A DNA stretch of 16,775 bases. It comes from CALGLS01 sp047626155 (GTDB taxonomy: Bacteria > Bacteroidota > Bacteroidia > Chitinophagales > Saprospiraceae). A program made the position numbers and the translations under genes. The notes beneath the pieces are model-generated. The model did not search any database, was not told the origin of the DNA, and saw nothing but the letters and a program-made list of their open reading frames with translations. Numbering within the stretch: the first letter of the stretch is position 1; each line of letters starts with the position of its first letter. Where the stretch lies: the NCBI GenBank assembly GCA_047626155.1, contig JBLHRR010000127.1, forward strand, positions 1 through 16,775, written 5' to 3'. Shown piece after piece: positions 1 to 7,565 of the stretch.

Positions 1-894
1 CCTGTTGACTTTGTAACTCGACTACCCCAAAATGACATTGGGCAATGTGCTTTAATGGAAATGCGAAAACGAAATGTAGGAACGGACCACATCGTTTATG
101 GAGGCGACCGGCTAGGTATTTATTTTTTGGAAATAGGTGCAGTCAGTCGTGGGAGTAAAGTCGTTTATGATAGAGCACATTCTGCGATGTCTGAGATTCA
201 GCCAGGAATGATTGATTGGGAAGAAGTTTTCAAAGATGCTGGATGGTTTCATTGGACAGGAATTACGCCCGCTATTTCGCAGGGGGCTGCAGATGCTTGC
301 TTAGAAGCAATTCAAGTTGCCAATAAAATGGGTGTAACCGTTTCGACTGATTTGAATTACCGAAAAAAACTTTGGAAGTATGGAAAAGAACCTGGTGATG
401 TCATGCCTGCTTTGGTGGCAGGTTGTGATGTGATTTTGGGAAATGAAGAAGATGCGGAAAAGCATTTTGGTTTACACCCTGAAGGGCTTGACGTTACCGC
501 TGGTCATGAAGTGGATGCCAAATCCTATTTATCGGTTTTGCAACAACTAATGAAAATGTTTCCTCGGGCAAAGAAAGTGATTACAACTTTAAGAGGCTCC
601 ATTAGTGCTTCATACAATACTTGGTCAGGTGTCTTGTACGATGGTAAAACTTTGTATGAAGCACCAACCTATCAAATTACTCATATCGTTGATAGAGTAG
701 GAGGTGGGGATAGTTTTATGGGCGGTTTGATTTATGGTTTGTTGCAATATCCTGATGATGACCAAAATGCATTGAATTTTGCAGTCGCTGCTTCTTGTTT
801 GAAACATACGATTTATGGTGATGCGAATTTGGCGACTGTGGAAGAAGTGGAGAAATTGATGGGTGGCGATGCTAGTGGGCGGGTCGCAAGATAA
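1..894 (+). CDS. kdgK: 2-keto-3-deoxygluconate kinase, PfkB family (5' end outside window)
   Basis: The reading frame is open from the first base, so the gene starts before the window; 297 codons are seen, close to the usual full length of about 340. The family phosphorylates 2-keto-3-deoxygluconate with ATP to KDPG in the cytoplasm. The visible part opens with a PfkB-like VDFVTRLPQNDIG stretch, has a GNEEDAEKHFG segment as in sugar kinases of this branch, and ends with the PfkB signature DRVGGGDS, whose last Asp (709-711) is the expected catalytic base. The ATG at 55 is internal, because homologous-looking sequence lies upstream of it. The next gene is a KDPG aldolase, which would consume the product of this kinase, and that pairing is the main reason for choosing KDG over other PfkB substrates. 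Another sugar-acid kinase remains possible. Confidence 0.86.
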   Translation, partial: PVDFVTRLPQNDIGQCALMEMRKRNVGTDHIVYGGDRLGIYFLEIGAVSRGSKVVYDRAHSAMSEIQPGMIDWEEVFKDAGWFHWTGITPAISQGAADACLEAIQVANKMGVTVSTDLNYRKKLWKYGKEPGDVMPALVAGCDVILGNEEDAEKHFGLHPEGLDVTAGHEVDAKSYLSVLQQLMKMFPRAKKVITTLRGSISASYNTWSGVLYDGKTLYEAPTYQITHIVDRVGGGDSFMGGLIYGLLQYPDDDQNALNFAVAASCLKHTIYGDANLATVEEVEKLMGGDASGRVAR

Positions 895-930
895 TTGATA
901 ATTAGCTTAACAAAGCAGTTTAGCGTGGGG

Positions 931-1004
931 TAACCGCAACGGCGCAAAGGAGCGCAACGAAACATAATTCTTAATTCTTAATTCTCAATTTTTAATTTTT
1001 AATT
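931..1004. repeat. Low-complexity intergenic repeats between kdgK and kdgA
   Basis: The 117-bp gap has two patches. At 935-959 GCAACG occurs twice around GCGCAAAGGAGCGC, a GCGCAAAG-type motif with local palindromy. At 966-1004 TTAATTC-like heptamers follow each other in an AT-only tract ending just before the aldolase ATG. I recall similar patches in intergenic DNA of many Bacteroidota, but that is from memory and not checked. No promoter of the TAnnTTTG type is visible here, so the aldolase is probably cotranscribed with the kinase. Confidence 0.45.
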
Positions 1005-1011
1005 AAAAAAT

Positions 1012-1680
1012 ATGGCTAGATTTTCCAGATTACAAGTTGCAAACGTCATGCATCAAACCGGCATGGTGCCATTATTCTATCATGCAGATGTAGAGATTGC
1101 TAAACAAGTTTTAAAGGCTTGTTACGACGGCGGAGCCAGGTTGTTAGAGTTCACCAACCGTGGCGATTATGCGCATGAGGTATTTCGCGAGTTAAATAAA
1201 TTTTGCGAAAAGGAATTGCCTGAAATGATATTGGGCGTAGGTTCGGTTACCGATGGAGGAGCCGCTAGTTTATATTTACAATTGGGTGCCAACTTCGTAG
1301 TAACGCCCGTATTCAGAGAAGACATTGCTATAGTCTGTAATCGGAAAAAAGTACTATGGTCTCCAGGATGTGGTAGTCTAACAGAGATTGCACGTGCAGA
1401 AGAAATGGGTTGTGAAATTGTGAAATTATTTCCAGGAAGCATTTATGGTCCCGGTTTTATAAAAGCCATCAGAGGCCCACAGCCCTGGACTAATGTTATG
1501 CCGACCGGAGGAGTCTCTCCTGATTATGAAAACCTAAAAGGCTGGTTTGATGCAGGAGCTTTCTGTGTTGGAATGGGTTCTAAGTTGATGGTGAAGGATG
1601 GAAATGGAAATTATGATTTGGGGGCAATTGAAAAATTGACAAAAGAAAGTTTAGCTACCATTAAAGAACTTAGAAAGTAA
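1012..1680 (+). CDS. eda: 2-dehydro-3-deoxy-6-phosphogluconate (KDPG/KHG) aldolase
   Basis: A 222-residue protein, typical length for the class I KDPG/KHG aldolase family, which splits KDPG into pyruvate and glyceraldehyde-3-phosphate in the cytoplasm. The family landmarks are in order: MVPLFY strand near residue 18, LLEFTNRG with Glu46 and Arg50, GVGSVTD at 75-81, ATP-independent Schiff-base Lys138 in VKLFPGS, and the phosphate-binding PTGGVSP at 164-170. The E. coli enzyme has the same Glu, Lys and PTGG arrangement. It follows the KDG kinase by 117 bp on the same strand, giving a kinase-aldolase pair that completes KDG catabolism. The start at 1012 fits the conserved N-terminal helix, although no strong Shine-Dalgarno sequence precedes it, which is usual in Bacteroidota. 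Nothing appears missing from the active site. Confidence 0.92.
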   Translation: MARFSRLQVANVMHQTGMVPLFYHADVEIAKQVLKACYDGGARLLEFTNRGDYAHEVFRELNKFCEKELPEMILGVGSVTDGGAASLYLQLGANFVVTPVFREDIAIVCNRKKVLWSPGCGSLTEIARAEEMGCEIVKLFPGSIYGPGFIKAIRGPQPWTNVMPTGGVSPDYENLKGWFDAGAFCVGMGSKLMVKDGNGNYDLGAIEKLTKESLATIKELRK

Positions 1681-1682
1681 GT

Positions 1683-2047
1683 ATGTAAAGATTTATTTTA
1701 TTCCTTCTTGTTTTTGTTTTGACGCAAGGTCTTCATGTTCAATTAATATTAAAATAGGGGATAGGGGTACTTCCATGTCGCCTTGTAATATGACGGTTGC
1801 TAATAATCTATTTGAAAAATGTAATGGGGAAGTGGAAGTGATTTCTAGCAAAACGAACTTTAATGAATTTAGAAATAATGTTTTTTACAAATGCGAAGGA
1901 TATTTAGTTACCCGACAAGGAAAAATTCTATCTTAGCAACAACAAAAGATTGTCAAACCCGCTCGTGTCAATCAGGTGATTTATTTTTTGTGGAAAACTT
2001 ACACAATGAATCAAGCTCAAATTCAAACGCACATTTATGGAAAATGA
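1683..2047 (+). pseudogene. Possible decayed small secreted-protein gene
   Basis: No known family is recognised. The 356 bp between the aldolase and the symporter subunit look coding but broken. From the ATG at 1683 the frame reads Met, stop, then RFILFLLVFVLTQGLHVQ, a convincing signal-peptide-like stretch, and stops at 1755-1757. The frame beginning at 1685 then stays open for some 83 codons, with segments such as NNLFEKCNGEVEVISSKTNF and YKCEGYLVTRQGKIL, meets TAG at 1934-1936, and continues with QQQKIVKPARVNQVIYFLWK and MNQAQIQTHIYGK to a TGA at 2045-2047, overlapping the next start by 11 bases. One frameshift and two stops would have to be undone to restore a single protein. It may instead be non-coding spacer that happens to be open. 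Confidence 0.35.
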
Positions 2048-2291
2048 AAATTACAAAGCATATTGGAAAACCAATCTTAAATACCTAGCAATCCTATTAT
2101 CGATATGGTTTGTGGTATCATTTGGATTTGGAATTATCTTGGTCGATGAATTAAACTCGATCCGAATGGGAGGTTTCAAACTAGGATTTTGGTTTGCACA
2201 ACAAGGATCGATATACGTATTTGTAATACTGATTTTTGTATACATCGGATTGATGAATAGACTGGATAAAAAACACAACTTAAACGATTAG
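2037..2291 (+). CDS. DUF4212 small subunit of sodium/solute symporter
   Basis: An 84-residue inner-membrane protein of the DUF4212 (sodium symporter small subunit) family. It starts with the typical YWKTNLKYLAILLSIWFVVSFG, has two membrane helices at about residues 15-36 and 56-73, and the conserved GFKLGFWFAQQGSIYVFV segment leading into the second helix, then a short charged tail. The family is found almost always immediately before a large SSS-family permease, as here, where the spacing to the next start is 4 bp. The two proteins are presumed to form one transporter, and the exact role of the small subunit is unsettled. The start at 2037 gives the normal family length. An alternative start in another frame at 1891 is only an overlapping open frame. 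Confidence 0.93.
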   Translation: MENENYKAYWKTNLKYLAILLSIWFVVSFGFGIILVDELNSIRMGGFKLGFWFAQQGSIYVFVILIFVYIGLMNRLDKKHNLND

Positions 2292-2295
2292 AAAT

Positions 2296-3996
2296 ATGGA
2301 ACTGCAAACATGGACATGGATTCTGGTCGGAATCACTTTCACTTTATATATAGGAATTGCGATCTGGTCTAGAGCTGGATCAACTAAAGAATTTTACGTT
2401 GCTGGAGGAGGCGTTTCTCCGTTGGCAAATGGATTGGCTACCGCAGCAGATTGGATGTCGGCAGCCTCCTTTATCTCTATGGCGGGAATCATTTCATTTA
2501 ATGGATATGATGGATCTGTGTATCTGATGGGCTGGACCGGAGGCTATGTTTTATTAGCCTTATTGTTAGCTCCCTATCTGCGAAAGTTTGGAAAATTTAC
2601 CGTCCCTGATTTTATTGGAGACCGATACTATTCTAATGTCGCAAGGAGTGTGGCGGTGTTTTGTGCATTGTTGGTATCCTTTACTTATGTGGCGGGTCAA
2701 ATGCGAGGTGTAGGACTAGTGTTTTCTCGTTTCTTAGAAGTTGACATTAATACTGGAGTAATTATAGGAATGATAATCGTGCTGTTCTACGCCGTATTAG
2801 GAGGCATGAAAGGAATAACCTATACACAAGTTGCTCAATATTGTGTTTTGATTTTCGCCTTTATGATACCGGCAATATTTATCTCTATTCAGATGACTGG
2901 AAATCCGATTCCTCAATTAGGCTTTGGTGGTATTGATGAAAACGGAGTATATCTTTTGGATAAATTAGATGGACTTCATCGAGAACTAGGCTTCGCAGAA
3001 TATACTTCCGGTAGTAAATCAAAACTTGATATTTTCTTTATCACCGCCGCACTCATGGCTGGAACTGCTGGATTGCCGCACGTTATCGTTCGTTTTTTTA
3101 CGGTGGCGAAAGTATCTGATGCACGTAAATCTGCAGGCTGGGCTTTGCTATTTATTGCAATATTATATACCACCGCACCGGCCATCTCCGTCTTTGCTAG
3201 AACGAATTTGATTGAATCCATTAGTAACAAAAAATATTCTGAATTGCCAGAATGGTATAGCACCTGGGAAGAAACAGGACTCATCTCTTTTGAGGATAAA
3301 AATGGCGATGGGCGAGTACAATATGTTGGCGATGCAAAATTGAATGAGTTGACAGTAGATAAGGATATAATGGTGCTAGCCAATCCTGAAATTGCCAAAT
3401 TACCGAATTGGGTGATTGCGCTTGTTGCAGCGGGCGCATTAGCGGCGGCACTGTCCACCGCGGCTGGATTGTTATTAGTAATTTCTGCTTCCGTAGCTCA
3501 TGATTTAATTAAAAAAATGATCAATCCCGATATCTCGGAAAAAGGAGAGTTAATTGCAGCGAGGTTATCAGCGGTAGTCGCGGTTTGTGTTGCAGGCTAC
3601 TTTGGAATTAATCCACCTGATTTCGTAGCGGCCACGGTTGCTCTTGCTTTTGGTTTGGCAGCGGCCTCCTTTTTCCCCGCCATCGTCATGGGGATTTTTA
3701 GTAAAAGGATAAACAAAGAAGGGGCAATCGCTGGAATGGTCGTCGGGATTTTATTGATGCTATTTTACATGATGAAATTTAAGTTTGATTGGTTTGGAGG
3801 CGGAACAAAAGAAGACTGGTGGTTTGGAATATCGCCAGAAGGATTTGGAACCGTTGCTATGATCGTCAATTTTGTGATCACGATTGTGGTCTCTAAGTTT
3901 ACGCCAGCTCCTCCGCGGGAAGTACAGGAAATAGTGGAGAATATTCGAATTCCGAGTGGGGCTTCTGAGGCGCATGCTCATTATATGGGTTTATGA
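2296..3996 (+). CDS. Sodium:solute symporter, SSS family, large subunit
   Basis: A 566-residue polytopic inner-membrane permease of the solute:sodium symporter family, the branch that travels with DUF4212. It begins with helix WILVGITFTLYIGIAIWS and then the EFYVAGGGVSPLANGLATAADWMSAASFISMAG core that marks acetate-permease-like members. ALSTAAGLLLVISASVAHDL at about 385-404 resembles the sodium-site region of the family. Substrate is not readable: relatives carry acetate and other small carboxylates, and the adjoining KDG genes make a sugar acid or small organic acid plausible. A long extramembrane insert at about 302-370 contains DKNGDGRVQY (334-343), an EF-hand-like acidic loop. The stop lies within the start of a truncated lactonase fragment, so the 3' end abuts a rearrangement junction; the C-terminus nevertheless ends in a plausible tail. 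Confidence 0.9.
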   Translation: MELQTWTWILVGITFTLYIGIAIWSRAGSTKEFYVAGGGVSPLANGLATAADWMSAASFISMAGIISFNGYDGSVYLMGWTGGYVLLALLLAPYLRKFGKFTVPDFIGDRYYSNVARSVAVFCALLVSFTYVAGQMRGVGLVFSRFLEVDINTGVIIGMIIVLFYAVLGGMKGITYTQVAQYCVLIFAFMIPAIFISIQMTGNPIPQLGFGGIDENGVYLLDKLDGLHRELGFAEYTSGSKSKLDIFFITAALMAGTAGLPHVIVRFFTVAKVSDARKSAGWALLFIAILYTTAPAISVFARTNLIESISNKKYSELPEWYSTWEETGLISFEDKNGDGRVQYVGDAKLNELTVDKDIMVLANPEIAKLPNWVIALVAAGALAAALSTAAGLLLVISASVAHDLIKKMINPDISEKGELIAARLSAVVAVCVAGYFGINPPDFVAATVALAFGLAAASFFPAIVMGIFSKRINKEGAIAGMVVGILLMLFYMMKFKFDWFGGGTKEDWWFGISPEGFGTVAMIVNFVITIVVSKFTPAPPREVQEIVENIRIPSGASEAHAHYMGL

Positions 3997-4267
3997 TATA
4001 GTCGAAGATGGTTTAATAAAAAATAAGAAAGAATTTATTTCATTTGAAGATTTTGGATTAGATGGAATGCGTTGTGACGAAAATGGGAATCTATATGTAT
4101 GCCGATTTGGAAAAGGAACCGTTGCTGTAATATCTCCAGAGGGGGTATTGTTGAAAGAAATAAACCTGAAAGGTGAGAAGCCGACGAATATTACGTTTAG
4201 TAATGATTATGGTAAGTGTTATGTGACGGTTGCGGATAGAGGCTGTGTGGAGGTTGTGGAGCTGTGA
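3956..4267 (+). pseudogene. SMP-30/gluconolactonase C-terminal fragment
   Basis: Only the last third of an SMP-30/gluconolactonase/LRE beta-propeller is present. The recognisable part begins at about 3980 with IIWVYDI, then EDGLI, FGLDGMRCDENGNLYVC with the metal-site-like DG and DENGNLY motifs, FGKGTVAVISPEGVLLKEI, and KPTNITFSNDYGKCYVTVADRG, ending at the natural-looking C-terminus. Intact members have about 300 residues; roughly 95 are left here, so the first two thirds of the propeller and most metal ligands are missing. The open frame reaches back to a GTG at 3956 inside the symporter gene, but those first residues (VGLLRRML) come from reading the symporter in another frame. Family enzymes hydrolyse sugar lactones to aldonic acids, which fits the neighbouring sugar-acid genes, but this remnant cannot fold into an active enzyme. 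Confidence 0.8.
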
Positions 4268-4290
4268 TTGAAAATAATAAACAGAAAAAC

Positions 4291-4650
4291 ATGGATAATA
4301 ATCTTAGCAAACATTCTAGGAAAGCTTTTAGGTACTCATTGATTTCAATAATCTTATTTGTCTCAATTGTTTTCTGGCTGGTTATATCAATGGAAAAACT
4401 TAAGCTCGGCAGTTCAATTGGTGGAGGAGTCTCAGGGGTGATAGGGATATTTTTTTTCATATTCAACTACAAAGGATTAACAAACACCTATAAAGGTTTT
4501 AAGAATGATGAATCGTTTAGCTTAATAGCAAAAATAGTTGTCTGTGGGAATGTATTGTTATCAATTTTCCCATTGGCTTTGATTTTATTAGTTACTTTTG
4601 GGTTATTGGGAGTAGATACTTTTGAATACTTTGCTCCAAATGTAAAATAA
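4291..4650 (+). CDS. Small hypothetical membrane protein
   Basis: No family is recognised. With the ATG at 4291 the product is 119 residues; an in-frame GTG at 4264, overlapping the lactonase fragment's stop, would add nine mostly polar residues. There are three or four hydrophobic segments: about 15-33 (YSLISIILFVSIVFWLVIS), 43-59 (a glycine-rich GGGVSGVIGIFFFIF), and a long stretch at 79-108 that may form one or two helices (IAKIVVCGNVLL, IFPLALILLVTFGLLG). The short charged N-terminus and lack of a signal cleavage site suggest an inner-membrane protein. It sits between two broken genes and has no evident partner, so it could be a passenger of the rearrangement. The ATG is favoured because it follows an A-rich stretch with no overlap to the fragment. 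Confidence 0.6.
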   Translation: MDNNLSKHSRKAFRYSLISIILFVSIVFWLVISMEKLKLGSSIGGGVSGVIGIFFFIFNYKGLTNTYKGFKNDESFSLIAKIVVCGNVLLSIFPLALILLVTFGLLGVDTFEYFAPNVK

Positions 4651-4673
4651 ATAGAAATAATAAAAACTTTAGA

Positions 4674-5604
4674 ATGAAGAAAATAATAATTCTACTTTTT
4701 TTAGTTACGGTGGTTCTGTTTTTATCACAATGTAGTAAAGGTGATCCAAACACAGATGAGGAATATATGGGGCAATCTGATGATGATGATCCAGACTTTA
4801 CGTCAGATTCAGCCTTAGTTCAAGCTGAATTAATTGAAGCCGAATTAGGACCAATACCAACCTTTAATTGTGAAGATGGTATATTAATCCCCATTTATGT
4901 TGACGGAATAGAAGTATTTGAAGACCAAGCTAAACACGCATGTGACAATCCAGATTTAGATGGAGATTGTTTGATAGGTTCACGTATAGGTAGAATTGAA
5001 GGCACCTATGAAGACGGAAGTTGTTTGGGTTTTCTTTTGTAGAAGGGGTGATGATTTTGCACAAATGATTGGTTACAATAAAACGACAGGCAAGACTACA
5101 TTTCTTGAATTAATAGACGGTTACTTACCCACAAATAATTAGAACCAACCTAATGTGAATGTGCCAACTTCTAGCGATTCAAATTATGAAGATGCATGGA
5201 AAGCTCCAGGAGATATTGCCATCCAAGGATGCAACTCTTGTCATACCTCTGACCCTTTCATTCATTCTAGGTGGGTAGTTGGAGCAAAAATGCCAAACGG
5301 TACGAATGAACCTATATTACCTGAAGTTGCAACACCTGATAGTAAATATTGTGTGATTGGAAACGAATTTTCGACCTGGGGATTAGCACATATTGATATT
5401 CCAGGAAACAATTGTTAAAGTTGTCATAGGTTAAGTAATATTAATGCTTGGAATTTTGAAAACAATACAGATTGGAACTTATATATGCCTCCTGGGGATC
5501 CTGGAAGTATGTCTGCAGATTACCAATCTATAAAAGATTATATAGAGGGCTTAGGTCCTTTTGAAATTGATGATGATGGTGTGGATGTGCCGGGGTGTGA
5601 TTAA
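4674..5604 (+). pseudogene. Broken di-haem cytochrome c-like lipoprotein gene
   Basis: Three open pieces read as one protein of about 310 residues. Piece one (4674-5042) starts with a lipoprotein-type signal, MKKIIILLFLVTVVLFLSQC, then an acidic linker. At about 5020-5040, a T-rich tract, the frame must shift to continue as FCRRGDDFAQMIGYNKTTGK and FLELIDGYLP. A TAG at 5140-5142 interrupts before piece two, which holds the haem motif CNSCH (5230-5244). At 5416-5418 a TAA sits exactly inside a second haem motif, Cys-stop-Ser-Cys-His (5413-5427); a single change from AAA to TAA would explain it. Piece three runs NINAWNFENNTDWNLYMPPG to the TAA at 5602. The intact ancestor would have been an anchored periplasm-facing or surface electron carrier. 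The dehydrogenase operon downstream suggests a redox partner, but that is inference. Sequencing error could explain the frameshift, hardly both stops. Confidence 0.8.
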
Positions 5605-5652
5605 GAGGTGTTAGACATAAGGTATAACAATAAAAATACAAATTGAATATTT

Positions 5653-5853
5653 ATGGCTGTGAATAGTCTGTTATTAGAAAATCAAAATGGTCAACTTGTT
5701 AATACCACCAACGAGAAAGCCAATGAATTCAATGGCTTAGGTATGGTGACAGATGCTGCTTGGAATGATTACGATAATGATGGTGATCAACTTGGAAGGT
5801 TTGCCAGCTTCTTCATTTTCGTCGAGTTTAAAAAATTAAAATTATGCAAATAA
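5653..5853 (+). pseudogene. FG-GAP/VCBS repeat protein fragment
   Basis: The first 46 codons look like an internal slice of an FG-GAP/VCBS (CRTAC1, ASPIC/UnbV-type) beta-propeller protein: SLLLENQNGQLVNTT, NEFNGLGMVTDAAWNDYDNDGDQ. The DYDNDGD string is the calcium-binding repeat signature that normally continues DLxV. Here the homology stops abruptly after DNDGDQ, at about 5790, and is followed by an unrelated LGRFASFFIFVEF tail running 10 bases into the dehydrogenase gene. Intact members are several hundred residues long and exported, while this open frame has no signal peptide, no repeat partner and no plausible end. It is best read as a gene fragment left by recombination, with its right breakpoint about 50 bp before the dehydrogenase start. 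Confidence 0.68.
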
Positions 5854-7565
5854 AAGAAAACGCCGAAGTATACGACGCAATCATCGTCGGTTCAGGGGCT
5901 GGTGGCGGGATGGCTACAAAAATTCTATCTGAAGCGGGATTAAAAATAGCCTTAGTAGAAGCGGGTCCTTTTTTCGACCCGAAAGATCCCACGACTGCAA
6001 CACAAATGAAGTTCCCTTGGGAATCACCCAGAAGAGGCGCAAGTACGAACCGTGCCTTCGGCGATTTTGACATGTCCTGGGGCGATTGGAAGGTAGACGG
6101 AGAACCCTATACTCAGAAAGAAGGAACTGATTTTAGATGGTGGCGTGCCCGAATGTTAGGTGGACGTACGAACCACTGGGGGCGGATTTCTTTGCGGTTT
6201 GGTCCCAAGGATTTTAAACATAAAGATGTAGATGGTTTAGGAGATAATTGGCCGATCAGTTATGAGGACATCAAACCTTATTACGATAAGCTCGATAAAA
6301 TGGTAGGTGTTTTTGGCTCTAAAGAAAACCGGAAAAATGACCCGGATGGTTTTTTCTTACCTGCCCCAAAACCCCGCCTTCACGAACTCTTCTATATCAA
6401 GGGAGCCAGAAAAGCAGGCGTAGATGTGATCCCTTCCCGCTTATCCATTTTGACAAAAAAGTTGAATAATGACAGAGGGGTTTGTTTCTACTGCCGGCAA
6501 TGTAACCGCGCCTGCAAAGTGTACGCAGATTTTTCCTCCAGTTCGGTATTTATTATTCCGGCAGTGAATGGTAGTGGTCAAGTAGACCTGTTCGTAAATA
6601 GTATGGTGCGTACGGTAACCACCAATGACGAAGGCAAAGCAACGGGTGTCTCTTTTATCAATAAAGAAGATCGAAAAGAATACAAATTAAAAGCTCGTAC
6701 GGTGGTCTTGGGCGCCTCTGCTTGTAGCTCCGCAAGAATTTTATTGAATTCCAAAAGCAAACAACATCCGAACGGACTTGGTAATAGTAGTGACATCGTA
6801 GGAAGATATTTACACGATTCTACAGGCGGCGGTCGAACTGCTTTTATACCTGCTTTGATGAACAGGAAAACAGATTATAATGAAGACGGAGTCGGTGGTA
6901 TGCACGTTTATTCGCCCTGGTGGTTGGATAATACAAAGTTGAACTTTCCACGTGGTTATCACATCGAAGTATGGGGTGGACTCGGCATGCCTGCTTACGG
7001 TTTTGGATTCAATGTTTCTGATTTGAATAAATATATCGGCGGTGACGTAGGCGGCTATGGCGGTAAACTTCGTAAAGATGTCAAACAGTTTTTTGGTGCT
7101 ACCGTGGGAATGGCTGGTAGAGGAGAATCTATTGCCGATAAAAATAATCGCTGTGAATTAGACCCGACTGTTGTTGATCAATTCGGGATCCCGGTTTTAA
7201 GATTTGATTATAAATGGTCTGACCATGAAAGGAATCAAGCGAAACATATGCAGGACACGTTTGAAGAAATTACCCACGGCATGGGCGGTATTCCATTAGG
7301 GGAGAAACCCACTAAAGAACAGGATTGGGGGCTCTTAAATCCGGGGCAAATTATCCACGAAGTGGGCACGACCAGAATGGGGAATGATCCTAAAAAATCG
7401 GTTACCAATAAGTATTGTCAGTTGCATGATGCGGATAATGTTTTTGTAGTTGATGCCGGGCCTTTTGTCAGTCAAGCGGATAAAAATTGCACCTGGACTA
7501 TTATGGCCTTGGCTATGCGAACCTCGGAATATATTGTGAAGCAGTTTAAACAAAATAACATATGA
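5844..7565 (+). CDS. GMC-family flavoprotein dehydrogenase with Fe-S-like Cys motif
   Basis: A 573-residue glucose-methanol-choline oxidoreductase, catalytic subunit of a gluconate 2-dehydrogenase or FAD-glucose dehydrogenase type complex. The Rossmann FAD motif VGSGAGGG lies near residues 15-22 and LVEAG at 37-41. RWWRARMLGGRTNHWGR (98-114) is the second FAD contact region. In the C-terminal domain His505 (IHEVGTTRMG) and Asn548 (DKNCTWTIMALA) match the catalytic His/Asn pair of GMC enzymes. Cys214, Cys217, Cys220 and Cys224 (VCFYCRQCNRAC) have the 6- and 4-residue spacing reported for the three [3Fe-4S] ligands of Burkholderia FAD-glucose dehydrogenase. There is no signal peptide; export may depend on the Tat-bearing partner encoded next, whose start overlaps by 4 bp. 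The substrate (sugar, aldonate or alditol) cannot be read from sequence. Confidence 0.9.
   Translation: MQIKENAEVYDAIIVGSGAGGGMATKILSEAGLKIALVEAGPFFDPKDPTTATQMKFPWESPRRGASTNRAFGDFDMSWGDWKVDGEPYTQKEGTDFRWWRARMLGGRTNHWGRISLRFGPKDFKHKDVDGLGDNWPISYEDIKPYYDKLDKMVGVFGSKENRKNDPDGFFLPAPKPRLHELFYIKGARKAGVDVIPSRLSILTKKLNNDRGVCFYCRQCNRACKVYADFSSSSVFIIPAVNGSGQVDLFVNSMVRTVTTNDEGKATGVSFINKEDRKEYKLKARTVVLGASACSSARILLNSKSKQHPNGLGNSSDIVGRYLHDSTGGGRTAFIPALMNRKTDYNEDGVGGMHVYSPWWLDNTKLNFPRGYHIEVWGGLGMPAYGFGFNVSDLNKYIGGDVGGYGGKLRKDVKQFFGATVGMAGRGESIADKNNRCELDPTVVDQFGIPVLRFDYKWSDHERNQAKHMQDTFEEITHGMGGIPLGEKPTKEQDWGLLNPGQIIHEVGTTRMGNDPKKSVTNKYCQLHDADNVFVVDAGPFVSQADKNCTWTIMALAMRTSEYIVKQFKQNNI

Noticed and set aside
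1891..2088. 65-residue open frame overlapping the DUF4212 start
   Set aside because: Low-complexity Ser/Asn-rich translation, no family resemblance, overlaps a certain gene; the other frame in this stretch looks more coding.
2976..3458. 160-residue reverse-strand open frame inside the symporter
   Set aside because: Antisense shadow of a well supported membrane protein gene; composition follows the complementary codons and no family is recognisable.
3334..4267. Symporter-lactonase fusion gene
   Set aside because: The lactonase remnant is in a different frame and the symporter has its own stop at 3994-3996, so no fused product is encoded.
3956..5853. Insertion sequence or transposon explaining the debris island
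   Set aside because: No transposase, terminal inverted repeats or target duplications are visible around the fragments.
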